A stretch of 64,000 nucleotides of DNA from Celerinatantimonas yamalensis (GTDB taxonomy: Bacteria; Pseudomonadota; Gammaproteobacteria; Enterobacterales; Celerinatantimonadaceae): contig NZ_JBEQCT010000004.1 of the NCBI RefSeq assembly GCF_046054155.1, positions 235,322-299,321 on the forward strand, read 5' to 3'. Of this stretch, positions 36,312-43,773 are shown piece after piece. Position numbers and translations under genes: made by a program. The notes under the pieces were generated by a model, which did no database searches, was not told the DNA's origin, and saw nothing but the letters and a program-made list of their open reading frames with translations. Numbering within the stretch: position 1 is the stretch's first letter; every line of letters begins with the position of its first letter.

Positions 36312-37197
36312 ATTCACGGTCAGATTGGGCGAGTAATTGCTCCCGCAGCCAGCGCTGTGCCGGATCGCGGTGGCTACGTTCATGCCAGAGCATCATCAAT
36401 TCAAAGCCCGCGACTTCAAGCGGTGGCTGGCGATAACACAATTGATAGGCTTTGGCTAAACGCTCTGGGAGCATTGCGACTAAATTACTGTGGCTAAGCC
36501 ACTGCACCATCACTAAAAAATGCGGTACTGATAACACCACCTGACGCTGATGGCCTAGTTTGGCCAATGCTTGGTCGATTTGGCTCTGAAAGCCATGACC
36601 ATTAGGTGAGACGATGATGTGCTCAAGTGCGCAGAAATCATTGAGTGAGAGGTGTTGCGCGAAAACTGGATGGTCAGCTCTGGCACATAATACATAGTTT
36701 TCACGAATGAGTGGACGATAGCGCAGTGGCAATGGGGCATCATCGAGTACATGCAAAGCGATATCTATCTCTCCTTGACGGAGTTGCTGCTCGAGTGTCT
36801 GCGGGATTAATGGCATCAGAGCGAGTTTAGTGTGCGGGGCTTGGGCGCGGATGGCTATCGAGGCGGGTTGAATGATGGTGACAGCCGCATAATCGGCGGC
36901 GCTAATCTGCCACGTTTGTCGCGAATGGTGTGGATCAAAGCTATCAAGCTTGCTCAGTAATTGGGTTAAGTCGGCTAACGTCTGTTTTAAGGGCCGAGCG
37001 AGTGTTTGTGCTAAAGCGGTCGGCTGCATGCCTCGCGCTTGCGGCACCAATAGTGGGTCGTTAAATATCACTCGCAGTTTGCCTAGTTGCACACTGACTG
37101 ATGGCTGGGAGAGATACAGCCGCTGAGCCGTGCGGGTCACATTTTGCTCATCAAGCAACACATCCAGAGTACGCAGCAGGTTCAGATCGATCGTCAT
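36295..37197 (-). CDS. LysR-family transcriptional regulator
   Basis: A 300-aa LysR regulator: N-terminal winged helix (LRTLDVLLDEQNVTRTAQRLYLSQPSVS region) and periplasmic-binding-like effector domain. The start at 37197 (MTIDLNLLRTL) fits the family; ATGs at 37209 and 37233 are in frame and no ribosome site decides. It is divergent from the quinone-reductase-like gene, which is its likely target, and the inverted motif ATAGCTACTATAG-like sequence at about 37210-37225 may be part of its binding site. Confidence 0.85.
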   Translation of the reverse strand: MTIDLNLLRTLDVLLDEQNVTRTAQRLYLSQPSVSVQLGKLRVIFNDPLLVPQARGMQPTALAQTLARPLKQTLADLTQLLSKLDSFDPHHSRQTWQISAADYAAVTIIQPASIAIRAQAPHTKLALMPLIPQTLEQQLRQGEIDIALHVLDDAPLPLRYRPLIRENYVLCARADHPVFAQHLSLNDFCALEHIIVSPNGHGFQSQIDQALAKLGHQRQVVLSVPHFLVMVQWLSHSNLVAMLPERLAKAYQLCYRQPPLEVAGFELMMLWHERSHRDPAQRWLREQLLAQSDRESISVA

Positions 37198-37294
37198 TAA
37201 ATTAATCATTTTAATAGCTACTATAGTTTGCATTCATTTTAACTATAACATGGGCGGCTGTACTGTCATGGCAGGTTTCTAACGGAGCAACACC

Positions 37295-38074
37295 ATGAAT
37301 GTATTGATTGTCTATGCACACCCTGAGCCGCGCTCACTGAACGGATCGCTGAAAAGCTTTATCTGTGATCATCTTAACTCTTTGGGTCACCATGTGATGG
37401 TGTCAGATCTGTATGCGATGCGCTGGAAAGCGAGCTTAGATCAGAACGATTTTCCCCATCTTCGCGCTGATGAGCGCTTTGATCCCTCGAGTGCATCCCA
37501 ATATGCTTTTTTAAATGATAGCCAGCCTGCGGATATTAAATCTGAGCAAGATAAGCTGCACCAAGCCGACTTGGTCATTTGGCAGTTTCCTATGTGGTGG
37601 TTTTCGATGCCAGCGATTATGAAGGGTTGGTTTGAACGCGTTTATGCCTACGGACTGGGTTATGGTGTCGGTGAGCATAACCAGCAGCACTGGGGCGATC
37701 GTTATGGTGAAGGCAGCTTTGCTGGAAAGCGGGCGATGATCGTGACCACGATGGGCGGGTGGGAGTCGCACTATAGCGAGCGGGGGATTAATGGCGCGCT
37801 TAGTGATCTATTATTCCCGATTGAGCATGGTATGTTGTTTTATGCGGGATTCAGCGTGTTACCGGCGGTGGCTTTTTACCGCGTTGGTCGCTTTGATGCG
37901 GCGCAATTTGAACATTGTTGTCAGTTACTTACCGAACGTTTGAACCATATTGAGCAGATTGAACCGATTGACTTTCGCCAGCAAAATGGTGGCGATTATG
38001 TGCTCCCCGCGCTGACCTTACATCCGAGACTTTCAGCTGCTGAAAAAGGGCTGAAGATCCATCGTAAAGGTTGA
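37295..38074 (+). CDS. NAD(P)H dehydrogenase (quinone)-like flavoprotein
   Basis: A 259-aa flavodoxin-fold protein of the NQO1/KefF/MdaB group. Motifs: VLIVYAHPEPRSLNGSL at the FMN phosphate site, LVIWQFPMWWFSMPAIMKGWFERVY for FMN/quinone binding, and MIVTTMGGWESHYSERG. It would reduce quinones by two electrons. A ribosome site (CGGAG) lies 8-9 bases upstream of the ATG. It is divergent from a LysR gene, a common control arrangement, and convergent with glpK. Confidence 0.9.
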   Translation: MNVLIVYAHPEPRSLNGSLKSFICDHLNSLGHHVMVSDLYAMRWKASLDQNDFPHLRADERFDPSSASQYAFLNDSQPADIKSEQDKLHQADLVIWQFPMWWFSMPAIMKGWFERVYAYGLGYGVGEHNQQHWGDRYGEGSFAGKRAMIVTTMGGWESHYSERGINGALSDLLFPIEHGMLFYAGFSVLPAVAFYRVGRFDAAQFEHCCQLLTERLNHIEQIEPIDFRQQNGGDYVLPALTLHPRLSAAEKGLKIHRKG

Positions 38075-38124
38075 TGGCGCTTCGCCCTTATATATATAGA
38101 AGGATTATTTAAAACTGAAAGCGG

Positions 38125-39645
38125 TTAGTCGTCGTTGCTATCCCAGTGCAGTGAACGTTTCACCGCTTTTTGCCAACCTTTATAGCGTTTTTCTCGCTCA
38201 TCGATCGCCATCTCAGGGGCAAAGGTACGGTCAATCTCAAGGTTTTGTTTGATCTCTTCGGTCGATTGCCACACCCCAACGGCCAAACCTGCCAGGAGCG
38301 CAGCACCTAGCGCTGTGGACTCCGTTAGTTGTGGACGTTCAACGCGCGTGCCCATAATGTCAGCTTGGAACTGCATTAAGAAATCATTGGCAACAGCGCC
38401 GCCATCAACTTTAAGTTTGGCCAGTTTTAGTCCGGAATCTTGTTGCATGGCGTCGAGCAGATCGCGACTCTGATAGGCGATAGATTCCAGCGCTGCACGA
38501 ATAATATGGTTACGATTTGCGCCGCGCGTTAGCCCAACGATCACGCCGCGCGCATCAGGATCCCAGTACGGTGCCCCCATCCCAACAAACGCAGGAACGA
38601 GATACACGCCGTTGGTATCTTGCACTTTACTGGCAAAATAATTGGTATCTTGTGCTTCGTGTACAATGCCAAGTTCATCACGCAGCCATTGAATGGTGGC
38701 GCCGCCCATAAACACAGAACCTTCAAGGGCGTAGTTAACCTCACCTTTAGGACCTACAGCTAGGGTGGTAATCAGTCCATGACTGGATTGAACGGGTTTT
38801 TCGCCAGTGTTCATCAGCAAGAAGCAGCCTGTTCCGTAGGTATTTTTTGCCATGCCTTTGGTTAAACATAGCTGACCAAATAATGCCGCTTGTTGATCCC
38901 CCGCGATCCCCGCGATAGGGATACGCGTGCCGCCTTTGCCCCCAATGTTAGTTTGCCCATAGATTTCGCTGGAACTTTTGACTTCAGGGAGCATTGACGA
39001 GGGGATGCCGAGTTCATCAAGCATCTTCTGATCCCATTGCAGTGTTTTAATGTTAAACAACATGGTTCGTGACGCATTAGTATAGTCGGTGACGTGGATG
39101 CGGCCTTGGGTCATGTTCCAAATCAGCCAGCTATCAACGGTGCCAAACAACAACTCACCATTCTGGGCTTTCTCGCGGGCGCCGTCGACATGATCGAGGA
39201 TCCATTTCACTTTGGTGCCGGCAAAATAGGCATCGACGACTAGACCTGTGTTTTCGCGGATATATGCTTCAAGACCGCGTTCTTTTAATTCATTACAAAT
39301 GCCAGCGGTACGTCGGCACTGCCAAACGATCGCGTTATAGATAGGGCGTCCGGTTTTTTTGTCCCAGACAATGGTGGTTTCGCGCTGATTGGTGATCCCA
39401 ATGGCCGCTACTTGATCGGAACGGATCCCTGTTTTTGCCAGTACTTCAACTAATACTGAACTTTGGCTGGACCAGATCTCCATAGGGTCATGCTCAACCC
39501 AGCCTGCTTGTGGATAGTACTGGCTAAACTCGCGCTGAGAGATGGCCACAACCTTCGCATTGCGATCAAAGATGATCGCGCGCGATGAAGTTGTGCCTTG
39601 GTCGAGCGCGACAATATATTCTTTTTGTTGAGATAAATCAGTCAT
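38125..39645 (-). CDS. glpK: Glycerol kinase
   Basis: ATP-dependent phosphorylation of glycerol to sn-glycerol-3-phosphate, the first committed step of glycerol use. 506 aa, FGGY family. ALDQGTTSSRAIIFD at the N-terminus, GITNQRETT, the substrate-site region SWLIWNMTQG, AGIAGDQQAALFGQ, NTYGTGCFLLMNTG and KVDGGAVANDFLMQFQADIMG. AAGGGAA precedes the ATG. It follows glpF with a 23-base gap, forming a glpF-glpK operon read leftward from the GlpR/CRP control region at 40597-40640. Confidence 0.97.
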   Translation of the reverse strand: MTDLSQQKEYIVALDQGTTSSRAIIFDRNAKVVAISQREFSQYYPQAGWVEHDPMEIWSSQSSVLVEVLAKTGIRSDQVAAIGITNQRETTIVWDKKTGRPIYNAIVWQCRRTAGICNELKERGLEAYIRENTGLVVDAYFAGTKVKWILDHVDGAREKAQNGELLFGTVDSWLIWNMTQGRIHVTDYTNASRTMLFNIKTLQWDQKMLDELGIPSSMLPEVKSSSEIYGQTNIGGKGGTRIPIAGIAGDQQAALFGQLCLTKGMAKNTYGTGCFLLMNTGEKPVQSSHGLITTLAVGPKGEVNYALEGSVFMGGATIQWLRDELGIVHEAQDTNYFASKVQDTNGVYLVPAFVGMGAPYWDPDARGVIVGLTRGANRNHIIRAALESIAYQSRDLLDAMQQDSGLKLAKLKVDGGAVANDFLMQFQADIMGTRVERPQLTESTALGAALLAGLAVGVWQSTEEIKQNLEIDRTFAPEMAIDEREKRYKGWQKAVKRSLHWDSNDD

Positions 39646-39668
39646 AGTTGATTCCCTTAGTCTTGTTA

Positions 39669-40517
39669 TTAGTTGTTTTGGGCTGTTGGCGCAAGTTGTT
39701 CTTCAGGGCTGGGCGTTGGTGCTTTATTAGCGAGCAATGCTGGGCTAATTAATTTGATATACAGTCCAGCGCCAAGCTGTGCACCTAAAATGGAACCGAC
39801 AACGGGTGCCCAAGCGTAGAGCATATGGCGTCCACCGGTCATCGCTACATTTCCCCAGCCGAGTAAATCGATCATAATCCGCGGTGCCAAATCACGGGCA
39901 GGATTCATGGCAAAGCCCGTTAACGGGCCCAAGGATGCACCAATAATGGCGACTAGCAGACCGATAAATAGACCGGATAAGATCCCTTTGGAGCCGATGT
40001 TATTGTCATCACCAAGCGCTAGAATGCCAAACATCAGAATAGCTGTAATGGCGAGTTCAACACCCATCGCATGAAAATAGCTGATGTGCGCATTGGCAAA
40101 AGTGGTGAATATCCCCGCCGTTTGCAAACTAGCAACTGTGCCACGAATAATGTGATGGGTACTTTCAAAGTCCTGAATTAGCGGTTGGTAGAGTAGATAG
40201 GTTAACCCCGCACCCAATGCTGAGCCAATAAACTGAGCGATAATGTAGAAGGGTACTTTGCGCCATTCAAAACCCATAAAACTGGCTAGAGCTAAGGTGA
40301 CGGCTGGGTTTATATGCGCACCAGAGACACCGCCGACTGCATAGATGGCTAATGCGACGGCCAACCCCCAAATAATACTGATCTCCCATTGACCAAAATG
40401 GGCGCCGGCGACGACGAGCGCGGCGACGCATCCCGTGCCGATAAACATGAACAGAGCGGTGCCAATGACTTCGGCAACGCACTCATTGAATAAACGAGGA
40501 TACACTGTTTGTTTCAT
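39669..40517 (-). CDS. glpF: Glycerol uptake facilitator (aquaglyceroporin)
   Basis: Channel for glycerol diffusion across the inner membrane. 282 aa with six transmembrane spans and both half-helix NPA motifs: GAHINPAVTLA and GFAMNPARDLAPR (the Asp-Arg after the second NPA is the glycerol-type signature). CTGGAGAAA lies upstream of the ATG. First gene of the glpFK operon. Confidence 0.96.
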   Translation of the reverse strand: MKQTVYPRLFNECVAEVIGTALFMFIGTGCVAALVVAGAHFGQWEISIIWGLAVALAIYAVGGVSGAHINPAVTLALASFMGFEWRKVPFYIIAQFIGSALGAGLTYLLYQPLIQDFESTHHIIRGTVASLQTAGIFTTFANAHISYFHAMGVELAITAILMFGILALGDDNNIGSKGILSGLFIGLLVAIIGASLGPLTGFAMNPARDLAPRIMIDLLGWGNVAMTGGRHMLYAWAPVVGSILGAQLGAGLYIKLISPALLANKAPTPSPEEQLAPTAQNN

Positions 40518-40596
40518 CTGTTTTCTCCAGATTGTTATGTGAATTATTCGATTATTGACATGTTAGCTACATTTGGGAAACATCAATTTTAAATTT

Positions 40597-40612
40597 AGTG
40601 AGCGATATCACT
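40597..40612. promoter_or_regulatory. CRP site upstream of glpF
   Basis: AGTGAGCGATATCACT: perfect GTGA-N6-TCAC core, outermost bases differ from TGTGA/TCACA. It lies about 80-95 bases upstream of the glpF start, fitting CRP activation of glpFK as known in E. coli. Confidence 0.6.
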
Positions 40613-40618
40613 CATTTT

Positions 40619-40638
40619 CAATGTTCGTTAATGAGCGT
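40619..40638. promoter_or_regulatory. GlpR operator-like site upstream of glpF
   Basis: Left half AATGTTCG matches the GlpR consensus half-site exactly, followed by TTAA and an imperfect right half. It lies beside the CRP site and between glpF and glpR, so it may control both. Confidence 0.55.
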
Positions 40639-40807
40639 TATCGAGCAAAACGCAATTTAACGTGATGTATTGTCTAATAAATAATCACTTCTGGACGGAT
40701 AGCTAAAAAATAAGCGCAAATGATTTACATAATCGACAAGCGAGATACCATGAACAATAGCGCCCACGGCGTCGCATTTGTGAATCATCATACAGAGGAA
40801 TAATATC

Positions 40808-41566
40808 TTGAAGCAGCCGGAGCGTCATCGCCAAATACTGCAACATCTGGCCGAGCAGGGGTTTTTAAGTACCGAAGAGTTAGTGAATCATTTTCAGGTC
40901 AGTCCGCAAACTATCCGCCGTGATCTGAATGAACTGGCCGCGCAGCGGCGTATTCAGCGTCATCACGGTGGCGCATCGTTGCAGACCAGTACGGTCAATG
41001 ATGCATACGCTAATCGCAAAGTGGCTTTTCAACAAGCCAAAGAACGCATTGCCACATGCATCGCCGAGCAGATCCCCCATGGGGCATCACTGTTTATCGA
41101 TATTGGTACGTCGACCGAAGCAGTGGCGCAAGCGTTATTGAATCATCGAGCACTTAGAATTGTCACTAATAATCTAAATGTTGCAAGTATCTTATTGAAA
41201 AATGAAGATTTTACTGTGATCTTGGCCGGGGGTGAAATTCGCCATCGTGATGGTGGGATTATTGGTGAAGCGACCCGTGATTTTATTCATCAATTTCGTA
41301 TGGATTACGGCATTTTAGGGATCTCTGGGATTGATAGCGATGGCTCCCTGTTGGACTTTGATTATCATGAAGTGCGTGTCAAACAGGCTATTATCGAAAA
41401 TGCGAGACATTCATTTTTGGCAGCCGATGCCAGTAAATTTGGTCGTAATGCGATGGTCAATATGGGCAATATCAGCCAGATTGACGCCTTATTTACCGAT
41501 GCCCCACCGCCTGCCGCTATCACCAATCTACTGACGCAGCATCAAGTGGCTTGCCATATCTGCTAA
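40808..41566 (+). CDS. glpR: Glycerol-3-phosphate regulon repressor (DeoR family)
   Basis: DeoR-type repressor of the glp genes, relieved by glycerol-3-phosphate. N-terminal helix-turn-helix (FLSTEELVNHFQVSPQTIRRDL) and a C-terminal sugar-phosphate domain with IDIGTSTEAVAQAL, VTNNLNVASIL and FLAADASKFGRNAMV. The start is a TTG at 40808, supported by AGAGGAA 8 bases upstream and by the family N-terminus KQPERHRQIL. 252 aa. A terminator follows. Its binding-like sites are seen upstream of glpF and glpD. Confidence 0.95.
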   Translation: MKQPERHRQILQHLAEQGFLSTEELVNHFQVSPQTIRRDLNELAAQRRIQRHHGGASLQTSTVNDAYANRKVAFQQAKERIATCIAEQIPHGASLFIDIGTSTEAVAQALLNHRALRIVTNNLNVASILLKNEDFTVILAGGEIRHRDGGIIGEATRDFIHQFRMDYGILGISGIDSDGSLLDFDYHEVRVKQAIIENARHSFLAADASKFGRNAMVNMGNISQIDALFTDAPPPAAITNLLTQHQVACHIC

Positions 41567-41584
41567 GCGGTGAGCTGATTCTTT

Positions 41585-41608
41585 AGCCCAAGAGCATTGG
41601 GCTTTTGG
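41585..41608 (+). terminator. Terminator after glpR
   Basis: AGCCCAA (41585-41591) / TTGGGCT (41597-41603), loop GAGCA, followed by TTT. Confidence 0.65.
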
Positions 41609-41951
41609 GCGGTTTATTTAGGCACCACTAAGGTGCTAACTGCCTATTTTAATTTATTTTTTCCGCCAATAAAATCACATGATTTGATGAGCTAAGTCGA
41701 GAGCTCGCACGCATTATTTGCCCATCTCTAGAGAGGATTCATTCAGTGCTCAGCGCGCAGCGGGAGCGCTGCGCTTATTAATTAAATTGTCATACTCAGC
41801 CGCTACAATCTAACCGGAATTCTTATTCGTGCTTGTGCATGATGATGACTCGGTGCGGATTGCTTAGTGTTAATGTGCGAGGGTGTATCACTGTTGCCGA
41901 AGTACTATTAATGTCCGTATATAGACACAAAAATGTAACAATGTACGTTGA

Positions 41952-42032
41952 AATGTTCGTTTTGAGTGATCTGATTTATCTTTTCGAACATTTATGATAA
42001 AAACCACTTGAATATTTTCGTTTTCGAACAAT
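41952..42032. promoter_or_regulatory. GlpR operator cluster upstream of glpD
   Basis: Three GlpR-like sites: 42013-42032 matches the 20-bp consensus except for one base (left half TATTTTCG, right half CGAACAAT around TTTT); 41952-41959 is a perfect left half (AATGTTCG) and 41985-41992 a perfect right half (CGAACATT). They lie 40-120 bases upstream of glpD in a 508-base gap that otherwise holds only the glpR terminator and promoter sequence. Confidence 0.7.
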
Positions 42033-42074
42033 AATGGTGTTAAATGATTTAACATTTAGTGGTTTGGAGGATGC

Positions 42075-43589
42075 ATGGAGCTTCGCGAATATGATTTAGT
42101 CGTCATTGGTGGCGGCATTAACGGTTCAGGTATTGCGGCTGATGCAGCTGAGCGAGGGCTAAAAGTAGCGCTGTTTGAGGCGAACGATTTTGCCAGTGCA
42201 ACATCATCAGCAAGTTCAAAATTGATCCATGGTGGGCTGCGTTATTTGGAGCATTATGAGTTTCGGTTGGTGCGCGAAGCATTGGCTGAACGCGAAGTTC
42301 TGCTTAAAAAAGCGCCCCATCTGATTACGCCGATGCGCTTTCGCCTCCCTCATCGTCCCCATTTACGTCCTGCTTGGATGATCCGTATTGGTCTGTTTCT
42401 GTACGATCACCTAGCTAAGCGTACGACCTTACCCGGTAGCTGTGCGCTTAAATTTAATCCCCACCAAAGTGCGCTGCGCGCTGAGATCACCAAAGGCTTC
42501 GAATATTCAGACGGCTGGGTAGATGATGCCCGCTTGGTGGTGGCGAATGTGATGCATGCTCGCGATTTAGGCGCTGACGTGTATAACTATACACCCTGTG
42601 AGCGAGCGATTCGTCGTGGTGATCGCTGGATTGTAAATGCACGGAGTCTACAAAGCGGCGAATCGTATGAAGTGAGCGCGAAAGCGCTGGTCAATGCGGG
42701 TGGGCCTTGGGTTAAATCGATATTCCAAGAACAACTCGCATTAAAATCTCCCCGAGGGGTGCGCATGATCCAAGGCAGTCATATTGTGGTGCCACGGATC
42801 CATAAAGAAGACTGTGCCTATATTTTGCAAAATACCGATCGTCGGATCGTGTTTGTGATCCCCTACATGCATCAGTACAGTTTAATTGGTACAACTGATC
42901 TAGAATATCACGGCGATCCCCGTCAGGCGAAAATTACCGACAAAGAGATTGATTATCTGTGTGATGTGGTCAATCAACACTTTAAGCACAATATCCGTCA
43001 TGAAGATATTATTTGGAGCTACTCGGGTGTTCGGCCATTGTGTGATGATGAATCGGATTCACCGCAGGCCATTACGCGAGACTACACCTTAGAGCTACAA
43101 GACGTGCAGGGTCAGGCTCCGATCTTATCGGTTTTTGGTGGTAAGTTGACGACTTATCGTAAATTAGCTGAAGCGGCAATGAATAAGTTGCAACCCTACT
43201 TGGGCTGCGGCGAATGTGAAAGTGAACAGAGTCTTTTACCCGGTGCTGACTGTGATCCGACACAACTTGCTAAGCAATTCACCACCAAGTATCCATTTTT
43301 TGATGCGGAGCAGTGTTTTCGGATTGCTCATGCCTATGGCTCCAATGCGCAAAAGTGGCTTGCTGGGGCGGTAAGTAAAGAAGATCTGGGGCAGTGGTTT
43401 GGCGAACATATCTCGCAAGCTGAAGTAGATTATTTGGTTGAATATGAATGGGCATGCAGCGCTGAGGATATACTTTGGCGGCGGACTAAACTGGGTATCT
43501 TAACGGATAATAAAGTTAAGCTGCAATTAGAGCAGTACCTTGAGCGGCGACTTGATAAAAGTAAGCCGTCTATCGCGTTGGTTGGTTAG
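42075..43589 (+). CDS. glpD: Aerobic glycerol-3-phosphate dehydrogenase
   Basis: Membrane-associated FAD enzyme oxidising glycerol-3-phosphate to dihydroxyacetone phosphate and passing electrons to quinone. 504 aa. FAD motif DLVVIGGGINGSGIAADAAERG at the N-terminus, SSASSKLIHGGLRYLEHYEF (the substrate/FAD signature), LVNAGGPWV, YSLIGTTD, YSGVRPL and VFGGKLTTYRKLAEAAM. TGGAGG precedes the ATG at about 7 bases. GlpR sites lie upstream and two hairpins downstream. Confidence 0.97.
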   Translation: MELREYDLVVIGGGINGSGIAADAAERGLKVALFEANDFASATSSASSKLIHGGLRYLEHYEFRLVREALAEREVLLKKAPHLITPMRFRLPHRPHLRPAWMIRIGLFLYDHLAKRTTLPGSCALKFNPHQSALRAEITKGFEYSDGWVDDARLVVANVMHARDLGADVYNYTPCERAIRRGDRWIVNARSLQSGESYEVSAKALVNAGGPWVKSIFQEQLALKSPRGVRMIQGSHIVVPRIHKEDCAYILQNTDRRIVFVIPYMHQYSLIGTTDLEYHGDPRQAKITDKEIDYLCDVVNQHFKHNIRHEDIIWSYSGVRPLCDDESDSPQAITRDYTLELQDVQGQAPILSVFGGKLTTYRKLAEAAMNKLQPYLGCGECESEQSLLPGADCDPTQLAKQFTTKYPFFDAEQCFRIAHAYGSNAQKWLAGAVSKEDLGQWFGEHISQAEVDYLVEYEWACSAEDILWRRTKLGILTDNKVKLQLEQYLERRLDKSKPSIALVG

Positions 43590-43615
43590 CCATTATTCAG
43601 GCTATCGGTCGTGTC

Positions 43616-43679
43616 CCCAATCAGTGAGATCCAGATCTTACTGATTGGGAGCTGATGGAGGCTGATAAAGGGCCTCCAT
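43616..43679. terminator. Two hairpins between glpD and uvrA
   Basis: CCCAATCAGT (43616-43625) pairs with 43640-43649, and GGAGGC at 43657-43662 pairs with GCCTCC at 43672-43677. They lie between convergent genes; no long U-run. Confidence 0.5.
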
Positions 43680-43773
43680 TCAGCCTTCAATGCCCATGGT
43701 TGATCGCCTAACCTAAGTCAATGGTTCATCACTGAATACGGCTTCAAAGCGGGGAGCCGATTCCCCGCGATGT

